This document shows, piece by piece, positions 50,238-58,775 of a DNA stretch of 64,000 bases. The DNA lies in NCBI GenBank assembly GCA_965224015.1, contig OZ245032.1, positions 2,728,001-2,792,000 of the forward strand. Reading direction: 5' to 3'. Below the pieces are notes generated by a model. That model was given only the letters and a program-made list of their open reading frames with translations, was not told where the DNA came from and ran no database searches. A program made the translations under genes and the position numbers. The stretch is from CBDCVD01 sp965224015 (GTDB lineage: Bacteria; Pseudomonadota; Alphaproteobacteria; Rhizobiales; CBDCVD01). The stretch's first letter is position 1, and every line of letters starts with the position of its first letter.

Positions 50238-50918
50238 TTAGCCTCCGGTATTGGCGTTCTTGTCCGCCGCGGTGATTTGGCAGGCCTTTTCGATGGCCTC
50301 CAACGCGGCGGTGACGCCGATTAAGGAATAACGATCGCGGGTGTTGGTGCCGCGTGATGAGGTTCCCTTGACGACCATCGTCGATCCGGCCTTCATGGCT
50401 GTGACAAGCTTGGCCTCATCACCTCCATTCTCAAGCCAAGCATGATCCTTGACTGTATGAAGAATATACTTTTGATCACCGACCTCAATGCTGGCGGGGG
50501 CGCCTTCTCTGAACGGATAGCCGATAAGGATGCTGGCTTCGCTGGCAACGTTCTCTGAAGGGCGACGGGTGATAAAAAACAGAACCGGGTCGCGGTTGAC
50601 CCCTTTTGGCGCACTGTCCTTGGGTTGGGAGACCACATAGCAGGTCTTGGCGCCATCGATATTGGCTGTGTACGCACCCCAGTCGCTGAATTGTCCCAAA
50701 CCCTGGCGGTTTGCTGTCTGAGCAAACACCGGTGCTGCCATGCCGGCAAAAACGCCGACAAACGCAGCCACTATGGCAAGCCTGGTTATGTTCAAAGCGC
50801 CTGATTTGAAAAAGCGACTTCGGTATAACCGGTCGTGCGGGCCAGGGAAGGAACGCGCTTGCGAACGCTGCGATGAAACATCGACTTGAAAATGCTGAGG
50901 CCGTCGGGTCATGCACAT
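50238..50918 (-). CDS. Invasion-associated locus B (IalB) family protein
   Basis: About 226 residues from the start chosen. The IalB domain (about residues 75-210) begins QFSDWGAYTANIDGAKTCYVVSQPKDSAPKG and ends ALEAIEKACQI, with the two conserved cysteines and the FFITRRPSENVASEASILIGYPF strand region. A hydrophobic signal lies just before it (RLAIVAAFVGVFAGMAAPVFAQ). The family is periplasmic; its role is poorly known outside Bartonella. The start is uncertain: the open frame continues to 51029, and a TTG at 50795 would give a normal signal peptide. Confidence 0.82.
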   Translation of the reverse strand: MCMTRRPQHFQVDVSSQRSQARSFPGPHDRLYRSRFFKSGALNITRLAIVAAFVGVFAGMAAPVFAQTANRQGLGQFSDWGAYTANIDGAKTCYVVSQPKDSAPKGVNRDPVLFFITRRPSENVASEASILIGYPFREGAPASIEVGDQKYILHTVKDHAWLENGGDEAKLVTAMKAGSTMVVKGTSSRGTNTRDRYSLIGVTAALEAIEKACQITAADKNANTGG

Positions 50919-51054
50919 ATCACACACTGTTGTCAGGGAGTTAACCAATTTTGTTTGCATCTTGCTTACCCAAACAGGGTTATGAATTCGTGAAGAAACG
51001 TGACGCACATGGGCGCGACTGGATAGCATGGGTACGTAATCTCCTTGCTGATTT

Positions 51055-51076
51055 CATTAAGACATGACACGCTCTA
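51055..51076. repeat. Family B end
   Basis: CATTAAGACATGACACGCTCTA. The partner end is not obvious nearby. Confidence 0.5.
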
Positions 51077-51258
51077 ATGTCGCAACAACCGTGGCATAAT
51101 AGCGCATGTCGGCTGGAGGATCAATCTGCGTGACAGGCAAAGACGGCAAGACTTTGGCGTGCGGCTGCGGGGGCCGCCGGCGCGGGCTGAGTCTCTCCAT
51201 TGCCCCATTGACGGGCTGGCCAAGTCGTAAGTAGAGCAGCTCGGGCGGGTAGAGGTTC

Positions 51259-51729
51259 TCATAGGTCTGGCGCAGGGCTCCATGGTGTGCGGTGCGAGCG
51301 TGCGCGCAAGCGGTCATACATGACAATGGCGCCCGCCGTCGCCACATTGATGCAAAATGTGGTGGGGATTTTGACCAAATAGTCGCACCGTTCAACAAGA
51401 GGTGGAGACAATGAGCCAAGCTCGGGACCCAGGACATAAGCCGCAGCGATGGGATGGTGAAATTGGGGTAGGTCGATGGCGTCGTCGATAAACTCGATAC
51501 CCACAAGCTTACACCCGCGCGGCAACTGCATGGCATCAACATGGTTCCAACAATAAAGAGGCAGATGATTGACGCTCTTCGACGTGTCCGAGCGAGGCCG
51601 TAAAACTTCTTTTGTTGCTGCGATGGTAAAAACAAAACTGGCGCCAAAGGCATGCGCTGAACGCATGAGATTACCGAAGTTCAAGGGCTTCGAAAGGCGT
51701 TCCGTACCGATAGCGAAGTAACCACGCAT
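51259..51729 (-). CDS. SpoU/TrmH-family RNA 2'-O-methyltransferase
   Basis: A protein of 156 residues. SPOUT-fold features are LNFGNLMRSAHAFGASFVFTI, YVLGPELGSLSPPLVERCDYLVKIPT and the knot motif FCINVATAGAIVMYDRL at the C-terminus. It is short, lacking an extra RNA-binding domain, as are several alphaproteobacterial homologues. It methylates a ribose in tRNA or rRNA; the target is unknown. After MYDRL the chain ends in 15 residues. In a neighbouring frame, open sequence continues to 51057 (including YENLYPPELLYLRLGQPV), so a frameshift near 51300 that shortened the tail is possible. Confidence 0.8.
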   Translation of the reverse strand: MRGYFAIGTERLSKPLNFGNLMRSAHAFGASFVFTIAATKEVLRPRSDTSKSVNHLPLYCWNHVDAMQLPRGCKLVGIEFIDDAIDLPQFHHPIAAAYVLGPELGSLSPPLVERCDYLVKIPTTFCINVATAGAIVMYDRLRARSHRTPWSPAPDL

Positions 51730-51795
51730 AAGATATTGTTTTCGTAGTTTTCAGCGCAATGGCTTGTTGTAGCCTTCGGCGTTTATTTGCCGCGT

Positions 51796-51833
51796 TAGCT
51801 CAGCATGGGTACACCAAAACCCATGCTGATCTA
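51796..51833. repeat. Family D hairpin, copy 3
   Basis: TAGCTCAGCATGGGT (51796-51810) and ACCCATGCTGATCTA (51819-51833) form a 15-bp stem with one mismatch and an 8-nt loop. It shares the ATCAGCATGGG core with copies at 31281 and 40031. It lies just beyond the stop of the complex I subunit gene, so it may serve as its 3' end structure. Confidence 0.65.
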
Positions 51834-52145
51834 ATGTGTCCAGGGGACCTTGCGGTCGAACCGGAAGTTGTCCGAATAAGAAACAATATGGCGCTTGCGG
51901 GCAGGCTTGTCGACAATAACGTAGTTCAGATTGCGCCGACGTGCGTAGGCCTCGGCCTCCTGGCGGGAGGAAAATGTCAGCCGAATCTGCCCCGTTGTGT
52001 CCGACGAGCCAGCCCATCCCATCAACGGATCAATGGGTGGCCGCGACCGGGGCTCATATTCAAGGATCCAACGGGCAGCTTTGCGTTGTCCCGACTGCAT
52101 GGCGGTCTTGGCGGGACGGTAAATGCGCGCTTGCAATTCAGGCAT
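51831..52145 (-). CDS. NADH:ubiquinone oxidoreductase accessory subunit (NDUFS4-like)
   Basis: A protein of 104 residues of the ETC complex I subunit family, the bacterial counterpart of mitochondrial NDUFS4, found mainly in Alphaproteobacteria. Matches are ARIYRPAKTAMQSG at the N-terminus, KAARWILEYEPRSRPPIDPLMGW, FSSRQEAEAYARRRNLNYVIV and a C-terminal SYSDNFRFDRKVPWTH, which is highly typical. It stabilises the peripheral arm of complex I at the inner membrane. ATG at 52145 is used; the frame extends four codons further. Confidence 0.95.
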   Translation of the reverse strand: MPELQARIYRPAKTAMQSGQRKAARWILEYEPRSRPPIDPLMGWAGSSDTTGQIRLTFSSRQEAEAYARRRNLNYVIVDKPARKRHIVSYSDNFRFDRKVPWTH

Positions 52146-52198
52146 CATGCGCCTCAAATCAACTTTGTGCTGGCGATCTTTGTCAATATCATGAAAGA

Positions 52199-52275
52199 TG
52201 GTCGGGGCAGCAGGATTCGAACTTGCGACCCCTGGTTCCCAAAACCAGTGCTCTACCAGGCTGAGCTATACCCCG
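52199..52275 (-). tRNA. tRNA-Pro (anticodon UGG)
   Basis: 77 nt including an encoded CCA. The 5' end is CGGGGTATAGCTCAGCCTGG. The anticodon stem-loop is CTGGT-TTTGGGA-ACCAG, with TGG as anticodon. The T arm is GTTCGAATC. The acceptor stem pairs CGGGG with CCCCG, followed by A73 and CCA. All four arms close well. Confidence 0.95.
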
Positions 52276-52352
52276 ACAGGGCCAGTTCTAGCCTTCTTGC
52301 ACAAATCTGTAAACAAAGATTTGCAGCCCAGGGCGATAACGGTGATCAGCCC

Positions 52353-52838
52353 CTAATTGGATGCCGTCAACGCGGGATGACTCACCCGATCCCCTGGGCG
52401 CAAACCGATGCGCAGGGCCTCACCGGCAACAAGTTCAAGCACCGCCCGCACCGGCCCGCGTGACGAAATCGTCGCCTCCGACAGGGGTTCAGCCTGGTGG
52501 TGAACATGATGCACCACACCGTCGTCGCGAATAAATACCATGTCGAGCCCAAGATAGGTGTTGCGCATCCACATGGAAACCGGCTGTGAGCGTGGATAGA
52601 TAAACAGCATGCCGTGATCGTGCGCCATGGTGTGGCGAAACATGAGCCCTTGCCTGCGAAGGGGCTGCGTGTCAGCGACCTCAATCGTATAAGCGTGCTC
52701 GCGGCTCGCCGTGGTGATAATCAGCGGCTGCGTATGAACCCGCGGGGTGGGTCCGGTGGCGGTACGCTCCCTGTCGCAACTGACAAGAAACAACAGGCCG
52801 CACAGTACGATTAGAGATTTCGCTATGTTCATTATCAT
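52353..52838 (-). CDS. DUF192-domain lipoprotein
   Basis: A protein of 161 residues. Its lipoprotein signal (SLIVLCGLLFLVSCDRE) has the lipidated Cys near residue 21. The DUF192 domain follows: YTIEVADTQPLRRQGLMFRHTMAHDHGMLFIYP, then VSMWMRNTYLGLDMVFI and AVLELVAGEALRIGLRPGDRV. The family is small, beta-rich and exported, of unknown function. Possible starts at 52838 and 52832 differ by two codons. Confidence 0.9.
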   Translation of the reverse strand: MIMNIAKSLIVLCGLLFLVSCDRERTATGPTPRVHTQPLIITTASREHAYTIEVADTQPLRRQGLMFRHTMAHDHGMLFIYPRSQPVSMWMRNTYLGLDMVFIRDDGVVHHVHHQAEPLSEATISSRGPVRAVLELVAGEALRIGLRPGDRVSHPALTASN

Positions 52839-53053
52839 AGAGAGATGTTATCTGTGCTATAGAGAGATGTTGTCTGTGTGCGCAAACCCATAGCAGGGAT
52901 CGAATGGACAACCTATTGAAAGTCCAAATCTAACCGCAACGAGGCATTGATTCAATGCACCATGACGGATAGAGTGAAGGCGCTTCATTGTCTCGTCATG
53001 AAGAGATCATAGTTTGAGAGTGACGTCAATTGTGACAACCAAGGGAGGATCCT

Positions 53054-54403
53054 ATGAAAAACAAAGCTAAAGTCGAGAGGAGAGCCTTTTTGCCGCTGGT
53101 GCTGGGAGCCCTGGCCACGGTATTCGTATCAACCGCTTTGAGCGGCCCTGCCAGCGCCCAGACAGAAATCCGTTGGTGGCACGCCTTTACTGGACGTTTG
53201 GGAGATTTACTGGCTGAGCAGGTCAAAACGTTTAATGCCAGCCAAAGCGATTACGTGGTCGTGCAATCACACAAGGGCAATTACTCCGAGACGCTGAACG
53301 CCGGTATAGCCGCATTTCGCGCCGGCGAGCAGCCGCACCTGTTGATGGTTTTTGAAGTGGGAACCGCCACGATGATGTCTGCCAAAGGCGCCATCAGGCC
53401 GGTTTATGAAGTGATGGCTGAAGCGGGCGCCCCCTTTGATCCAGAGGCCTATCTGGGCCCGGTCAAGGGGTATTATACGACAACCGACGGGCGGATGCTG
53501 TCGCTCCCCTATAATTCGTCCACGCCGGTTCTTTACGTGAATCGGGACCTGTTCGAAAAGGCCGGACTGGATCCGGATATGGATTTATCAACATGGGAGA
53601 ACGTTGGAGCCGCGCTCGACAAACTAAAAGCCGCGGGCATAGGCTGCCCCCTCACAACGGCTTGGCAAAGCTGGGTCCATCTGGAAAACCTGTCGGCGTA
53701 TCACAATGTTCCTTTCGCAACTTTGGAGAACGGTTTTGGCGGCCTGGGCACAGAGCTGGCCTTTAACGGCCCGGTTCAGGTCAAGCACATCCAGACCATG
53801 GGCGAGTGGGCCAAGGATGGCAGATTCATGTATGCAGGTCGGCGCAATGAAGGTGGCGCGAACTTCCGCGGTGGTGAGTGTGCCTTGTTTACCGAGTCAT
53901 CCGCGGGCTATGCCGGTGTGAAGGCTGAAGCCAAGTTTGCTTTCGAAATCCGCCCCTTGCCCTATTGGTCAACGGTCGAGGGGGCCCCCCAGAACACGAT
54001 CATCGGCGGCGCCTCCTTATGGGTGATGGCAGGTCATTCGACCGAGGAGTACAAGGGCGTCGGGGCGTTTCTCGCCTTCTTGTCCAGCTCGGACATCCAG
54101 GCAAAGTGGCACCAGAACACGGGTTATCTACCGATCACCCTGGCGGCCGCTGAACAAACCAAGGCTGAGGGCTTTTACCAAGCCAACCCGGGAACCGAAA
54201 TTGCCGGCATGCAAATGACCAGCAAGGCACCGACGGGTAACTCCAAGGGGCTGCGACTGGGTTCGTTTGATCAGATTCGGGCCATTATTGATGAAGAGCT
54301 GGAGGCGGTATGGTCCGGAAAAAAAGACGCCCAGACGGCTCTTGATGCTGCCGTAACCCGAGGCAATGGGCTGTTGCGCCGATTTGAGCAGGCCAATCGG
54401 TAG
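53054..54403 (+). CDS. Glycerol-3-phosphate-type ABC transporter substrate-binding protein (UgpB-like)
   Basis: A protein of 449 residues of the extracellular solute-binding family 1. The signal peptide spans residues 1-35 (ALSGPASAQ). EIRWWHAFTGRLGDLLAEQVKTFNASQ, AGIAAFRAGEQPHLLMVFEVGTATMMSA, SLPYNSSTPVLYVNRDLFEKAGLDP and the GNSKGLRLGSFDQIRAIIDEELEAVWSG tail are all UgpB-like. It delivers sn-glycerol-3-phosphate or a glycerophosphodiester to the permeases downstream. GGGAGGATCCT precedes the ATG. A hairpin and a family-A repeat separate it from the permease genes. Confidence 0.9.
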   Translation: MKNKAKVERRAFLPLVLGALATVFVSTALSGPASAQTEIRWWHAFTGRLGDLLAEQVKTFNASQSDYVVVQSHKGNYSETLNAGIAAFRAGEQPHLLMVFEVGTATMMSAKGAIRPVYEVMAEAGAPFDPEAYLGPVKGYYTTTDGRMLSLPYNSSTPVLYVNRDLFEKAGLDPDMDLSTWENVGAALDKLKAAGIGCPLTTAWQSWVHLENLSAYHNVPFATLENGFGGLGTELAFNGPVQVKHIQTMGEWAKDGRFMYAGRRNEGGANFRGGECALFTESSAGYAGVKAEAKFAFEIRPLPYWSTVEGAPQNTIIGGASLWVMAGHSTEEYKGVGAFLAFLSSSDIQAKWHQNTGYLPITLAAAEQTKAEGFYQANPGTEIAGMQMTSKAPTGNSKGLRLGSFDQIRAIIDEELEAVWSGKKDAQTALDAAVTRGNGLLRRFEQANR

Positions 54404-54460
54404 CGCCGATGCCTCTCGTCCGGCGATAGTCGCCAATGCGGGAGGCGCATAAACGGAGCG

Positions 54461-54498
54461 CGGCAAGGGAGAGGGGATGGAGCATTTTTCCCTTGCCG
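54461..54498. terminator. Hairpin after the UgpB-like gene
   Basis: A perfect 10-bp stem (CGGCAAGGGA with TCCCTTGCCG) and an 18-nt loop, 58 bp after the stop. There is no T-run after it, so it may stabilise the 3' end of a ugpB-only transcript rather than terminate. A smaller stem (GGCGATAGTCGCC) precedes it. Confidence 0.5.
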
Positions 54499-54528
54499 AC
54501 CCCAATTCCGTAAACTGGTCAACGTTCT

Positions 54529-54633
54529 TATACCAAGGGTCTTTAACAATGACTCATGGCTTAGCGTCAAGCAAGTATGTTATCAAGGCAGTACACCAGT
54601 CGGCGTGTATATAAAGCCAATACCGCTGGTATT
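54529..54633 (+). repeat. Family A repeat, copy 15
   Basis: A full-length consensus-like copy whose right end stops 5 bp before the ATG of the first permease gene. The ribosome-binding region of that gene is thus repeat sequence. Confidence 0.9.
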
Positions 54634-54638
54634 GATCT

Positions 54639-55520
54639 ATGGAAAAGCGCGTTATTTTTGGTGGATGGCTGTTGCCGCTGGCTCTGCTTGCGCCGCAGGT
54701 GATTATTTCCGGCCTGTTCTTTTTCTATCCGGCGGGGCAGGCTGTGTGGCAGGCCCTGTTTATTCCTGACCCGTTTGGACTTAAGTCTCAATTTGTAGGC
54801 CTGGGCAATTTTGCGTATCTGTTTGGCGATTCCTATTACCGCGCCTCGTTTTGGACAACGGCAGTGTTCTCCGGGTTGGTAACCCTTGTCTCCATGGGAG
54901 TTGCCCTTTGTCTGGCAGTCCTTGCTGACCGGCTGATCAGGGGGTCGGGCACCTATCGCACATTGTTGATCTGGCCCTATGCGGTGGCGCCCGCGGTGGC
55001 TGGAGTGCTATGGCTTTTCATGTTCAACACCAGGGTGGGGGTTGTTGCCTGGTATTTGGGGGTGCTTGGCTATGACTGGAACCATGTGCTGAACCAGGGG
55101 GAGGCGATGGGGCTTGTTGTGGTGGCTTCCTCGTGGGGGCGGGTGAGTTACAATTTTTTGTTTTTCCTGGCAGGCCTTCAGGCGATACCGCGCTCTGTTA
55201 TCGAAGCGGCGGCCATTGATGGAGCCCGATTCTTCCGGCGTTTCTGGACGATCGTATTTCCGCTTCTCTCGCCGACCACGTTTTTCCTGGCGGTGGTCAA
55301 TGTCGTGTACGCCTTTTTTGAAACCTTCGGCGTCATTCACACCATTACCAGCGGCGGCCCGCAGCAGGCCACGACCATCCTCGTTTACAAGGTCTATGCT
55401 GACGGTTTCGTTGGGCAGGATCTTGGGTCATCGGCGGCGCAGTCAGTGATCCTGCTCGTTGTCGTCGGGGCTTTGACCATCATTCAGTTCAAATTCATCG
55501 AACGCAGGGTCCATTATTGA
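54639..55520 (+). CDS. ABC transporter permease (UgpA-like)
   Basis: A protein of 293 residues with six membrane helices. The EAA loop for ATPase contact is IEAAAIDGARFFRRFWTIVFPLLSP (about residues 187-211). The N-terminus (WLLPLALLAPQVIISGLFFFYPAGQAVWQALF) is typical of UgpA. The ATG sits 5 bp after a family-A repeat, with no clear Shine-Dalgarno, so translation may be weak or re-tuned. Its stop overlaps the next start. Confidence 0.92.
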   Translation: MEKRVIFGGWLLPLALLAPQVIISGLFFFYPAGQAVWQALFIPDPFGLKSQFVGLGNFAYLFGDSYYRASFWTTAVFSGLVTLVSMGVALCLAVLADRLIRGSGTYRTLLIWPYAVAPAVAGVLWLFMFNTRVGVVAWYLGVLGYDWNHVLNQGEAMGLVVVASSWGRVSYNFLFFLAGLQAIPRSVIEAAAIDGARFFRRFWTIVFPLLSPTTFFLAVVNVVYAFFETFGVIHTITSGGPQQATTILVYKVYADGFVGQDLGSSAAQSVILLVVVGALTIIQFKFIERRVHY

Positions 55521-56386
55521 TGTCGTCTTTGCGCACTTCGGGATCGGGTATGGTTGAAAAGCGCGGGGCCGGGCTGTGGTTCACCCATGCGGTGCTGATC
55601 CTGGGGGTGATGATACTGTTCTTTCCCATTTGGTTGGCGTTTGTTGCCTCGAGCGTCACCCAGGACCAGATCGTCTCTCCTCCCATGCCCGTGTGGCCCG
55701 GAGGGCACCTGATCGAAAACTACACCAGAGCTCTTGTCGCCGGCATCAACGCTCCCGTTGGGCTGATGCTGGTGAATTCGGCGATCATGGCGATTGGCAT
55801 TGCTCTTGGCAAGATCGTCATTTCCCTGTTGTCGGCGTTTGCCATAGTATACTTTCGCTTTCCTGGCCGTAGGTTGTTTTTTTGGCTTATCTTTCTCACC
55901 CTGATGCTGCCGGTGGAGGTGCGCATCGTGCCGACTTATGAAGTGGTCGCGCGGTTTGGTATGCTGAATTCCTATTCGGGTCTCATTCTACCGCTTATTG
56001 CTTCAGCCACGGCGACGTTTTTGTTTCGCCAGTTCTTTCTTACCATTCCTGACGAGCTTGCTGAGGCCGCGCGGGTGGATGGGGCACGGCCCATGCGGTT
56101 CTTTTTCGACATTCTCCTACCCATGAGTCGCACCAATATTGCAGCGCTCTTTGTCATTCTGTTCATTTACGGGTGGAACCAGTATTTGTGGCCGCTGCTG
56201 ATTACTACGGATCCGCAGATGAATACGATTGTGATGGGGATCAAGCAGATGTTTCCCTCCGGCGATGATACCGCGGATTGGCCGGTGATTATGGCGACTT
56301 CGATCCTGGCTATGGTGCCACCGGTTCTGGTGGTCGTATGCATGCAAAAGCTCTTTATTCGAGGGCTTGTCGACAGCGAAAAATAA
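55520..56386 (+). CDS. ABC transporter permease (UgpE-like)
   Basis: A protein of 288 residues with six membrane helices. The EAA loop is ELAEAARVDGARPMRFFFDILLPMSRTNIAA (about residues 180-210). Also visible are the WPGGHLIENYTRAL periplasmic segment and NQYLWPLLITTDPQMNTIVMGIKQMF. It pairs with the UgpA-like protein to make the channel. The start is taken at ATG overlapping the upstream TGA (TGATG); ATG at 55550 is an alternative. Confidence 0.92.
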   Translation: MSSLRTSGSGMVEKRGAGLWFTHAVLILGVMILFFPIWLAFVASSVTQDQIVSPPMPVWPGGHLIENYTRALVAGINAPVGLMLVNSAIMAIGIALGKIVISLLSAFAIVYFRFPGRRLFFWLIFLTLMLPVEVRIVPTYEVVARFGMLNSYSGLILPLIASATATFLFRQFFLTIPDELAEAARVDGARPMRFFFDILLPMSRTNIAALFVILFIYGWNQYLWPLLITTDPQMNTIVMGIKQMFPSGDDTADWPVIMATSILAMVPPVLVVVCMQKLFIRGLVDSEK

Positions 56387-56387
56387 A

Positions 56388-56411
56388 TAGAGCGTGTACA
56401 TGACACGCTCC
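56388..56411. repeat. Palindromic pair of family B ends between ugpE-like and ugpC-like genes
   Basis: TAGAGCGTGTACATGACACGCTC is two family-B ends joined almost head to head, forming an 8-bp stem with a 5-nt loop. It lies 1 bp after the permease stop and 16 bp before the ATPase start. It may be a minimal deletion product of a family-B element or an RNA-processing hairpin. Confidence 0.6.
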
Positions 56412-56427
56412 AGGGGAACAAAGCGCC

Positions 56428-57492
56428 ATGGCTACTGTAGCACTCGATAATATCATCAAGGACTTTGGCTCGACCCGGGTCATTCACGGGGTCAGCGTAA
56501 CCATTGATGACGGGGAATTCATTGTGATTGTCGGCCCTTCGGGATGCGGCAAGTCAACCCTTTTGCGTCTCGTGGCGGGGCTGGAGACGCTGAGTGGAGG
56601 GGATATCTTTATTGACGGGGAACGGGTGAATGACAAGGAGCCCATGGACCGCAACATTGCCATGGTGTTTCAAAATTATGCGCTTTATCCGCATATGAGT
56701 GTATTTAACAATATGGCCTATGGGCTGAAGATCTCTGGCATGGACCGTGCGCAAATCAGCAAAAGGGTCCAGGAGGCTGCCCGCCTGTTACAACTCGAGG
56801 CGTATTTGGACCGGCGTCCGCGCCAGCTTTCCGGCGGTCAGCGGCAACGGGTTGCCATGGGGCGAGCGATCGTGCGCGAGCCTGCGGTATTCCTGTTTGA
56901 CGAGCCGCTTTCCAACCTGGACGCCGGCCTTAGGGTCCAGATGCGCTTTGAAATCAAAGCGCTTCAGGCCAAGCTCGGGGTGACGGCCCTGTACGTTACC
57001 CATGATCAGGTTGAGGCCATGACCATGGCCGACCGGATGATTGTCATGAACGGCGGACGTGCGGAGCAAATAGGGACACCGCTTGATGTCTACGAGCGCC
57101 CCCAGACGCGCTTTGCGGCCCAATTTATTGGCAGCCCGTCAATGAATGTGCTTGCCGGAGAGGCTGATGGAGCAGGCAGCGTGCGGTTGAGGGGTGATAT
57201 GGCCATTGCTGTGCAGGCCGCTGCGCAAGGCCCGGTCAGTGTGGGCATTCGCCCGGAACATGTGCGCCATGACCCGCAAGGGCCGCTTGTTTTGCATGTG
57301 AGCGCCAGTGAGCCGCTTGGCGCCAATACGCTCCTGCATGGGGAATTAGGCGAATCCCGCCTGGGGTTTGTTGCCAGTCTGCCCGGGGTGCATCGGAGCT
57401 TGGGGGCGCAGGAAGAAATCCGCCTGTCCGTGGATGCAGGTCACGTTCATCTTTTTAACCCTGAAAGCGGTGCCCGTCTGGTTGATGAATAG
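56428..57492 (+). CDS. ABC transporter ATP-binding protein (UgpC-like)
   Basis: A protein of 354 residues. The ABC domain has Walker A GPSGCGKST (about 37-45), the Q-loop MVFQNYALYPHMSV, the signature LSGGQRQRVAMGRAIVREP and Walker B VFLFDEPLSNLD. A C-terminal TOBE/OB domain (about 240-350) has VSVGIRPEHVR. It powers uptake through the UgpA/UgpE-like channel. The GGGG-containing leader follows a family-B palindrome. A phosphatidylcholine synthase gene 4 kb downstream also uses glycerol-phosphate-derived lipid, but that is a loose link. Confidence 0.93.
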   Translation: MATVALDNIIKDFGSTRVIHGVSVTIDDGEFIVIVGPSGCGKSTLLRLVAGLETLSGGDIFIDGERVNDKEPMDRNIAMVFQNYALYPHMSVFNNMAYGLKISGMDRAQISKRVQEAARLLQLEAYLDRRPRQLSGGQRQRVAMGRAIVREPAVFLFDEPLSNLDAGLRVQMRFEIKALQAKLGVTALYVTHDQVEAMTMADRMIVMNGGRAEQIGTPLDVYERPQTRFAAQFIGSPSMNVLAGEADGAGSVRLRGDMAIAVQAAAQGPVSVGIRPEHVRHDPQGPLVLHVSASEPLGANTLLHGELGESRLGFVASLPGVHRSLGAQEEIRLSVDAGHVHLFNPESGARLVDE

Positions 57493-57530
57493 CGCTTTGC
57501 GGTTGCGCTTGCGCTTGCGGTTGGGAGATG

Positions 57531-58775
57531 TCATGCCGCGTGGCCTTTGTCATGGTTCTCGTCATGGTTTTCGTCATGGCTCTCGCGCATAATCCGTGGC
57601 AGTCCCGTTGGCGGAGCTAACCCAGCGCGCATGAGCAGACGGCGCAAGGGGGGAATGGCCGTGATTGCCGCCAAACCACCAGCGCGGGCCATATGCGCGG
57701 GGAAAAAGTCCGTCAAAAGGGAACGGTTCAACCAATCAACACCCACCGCGCGCATGCGCACATCCATGGCGCGGGATTGCATATACCGCGCCAAAACTGG
57801 GGGCGCGCCGATGTCTTCGCCGCGCTCGCGCGCATGGGTCGCAATTTCCACCAGATGCGCCACATCGCGCAGGCCCAGGTTTAGCCCTTGCGCGCCAATA
57901 GGGGGGATGACATGTGCGGCCTCACCAACCAAAGCCGTGCGCTGACCCGCCATGCGCGCGGCCAGCAGGCCGCGCAAAGGAAACACAAAACCGCCCGTGC
58001 AGTGCGTGATCGATCCGAATATCCAGTGAGAGCGGCGCTCACATTCGCGCGCCAGTTGCTCAGGTGTCAGCGCCGAAAGCTGTTTGGCCTGCTCCAGACC
58101 AACCACACACACAACCGCGCTTTTGTTTTGGCTCACAGGTACCAGTGTGTAGGGTCCCGTGCGCGTGTGAAACTCCACCGATGTGTCCTCATGGGAAGCC
58201 GAATGGGTGAGGGTAGTAACCAGCGCCGCCTGTTGAGCAGTCTTTTGGGTGACCTTAATCCCCGCCCTGTCACGCACCAGACTGTCACGACCATCGGCGC
58301 CGACGACGAGCGCGGCGTGCACCGGCCCGGCGGTTGTCTCGACAAGGCAGCCGCTGGGCGAAAGCGCCACGTCTGTGCATATAGCGTAAAGGCGTTCCAC
58401 GTTAGCGCTCTCAACCCCTAAAGCCGCAATCAGAACCTGGTTGGGAACATTGTAACCAAAGGCGTCAAGACCAATCTCTCGCGCTAGGAACACGGTTTCG
58501 GGGGCCCGAAGCAACGATTCCGTATCATCAATCAAACGAATGGCGCGCAAGGGCTGTGCCGCCTCTCCAATACGCGCGTCAAGGCCCAGGGCTCGGATCA
58601 TGCACCAACTCGTGTGCAGGAGCGCCGTGGTACGATGATCAACCGCGCGCCCCTCGGCGGGCGCAATCAGGGCAACAGAAAACCCCGCGTCAGCAAAAAG
58701 CCGCGCCGCGATGCACCCTGTTGGTCCCCCACCGACAATCGCCACGTTTACCTTGAGTTCCCGCGACGCCATCAT
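57531..58775 (-). CDS. UbiH/UbiF-family FAD-dependent hydroxylase
   Basis: A protein of 414 residues. The FAD-binding Rossmann motif is VAIVGGGPTGCIAARLFADAGF (about residues 10-31). The LVVGADGRDSLVRDRAGI and TALVGEAAHVIPPIGAQGLNLGLRDVAHL segments are diagnostic of ubiquinone-biosynthesis aromatic hydroxylases. It adds a hydroxyl to the ubiquinone ring; which position cannot be told. The tail is a His/Asp/Glu-rich repeat (SHDENHDENHDKGH), an odd feature that could bind metal. A 4-bp overlap joins it to the following gene on the minus strand. Confidence 0.9.
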   Translation of the reverse strand: MMASRELKVNVAIVGGGPTGCIAARLFADAGFSVALIAPAEGRAVDHRTTALLHTSWCMIRALGLDARIGEAAQPLRAIRLIDDTESLLRAPETVFLAREIGLDAFGYNVPNQVLIAALGVESANVERLYAICTDVALSPSGCLVETTAGPVHAALVVGADGRDSLVRDRAGIKVTQKTAQQAALVTTLTHSASHEDTSVEFHTRTGPYTLVPVSQNKSAVVCVVGLEQAKQLSALTPEQLARECERRSHWIFGSITHCTGGFVFPLRGLLAARMAGQRTALVGEAAHVIPPIGAQGLNLGLRDVAHLVEIATHARERGEDIGAPPVLARYMQSRAMDVRMRAVGVDWLNRSLLTDFFPAHMARAGGLAAITAIPPLRRLLMRAGLAPPTGLPRIMRESHDENHDENHDKGHAA

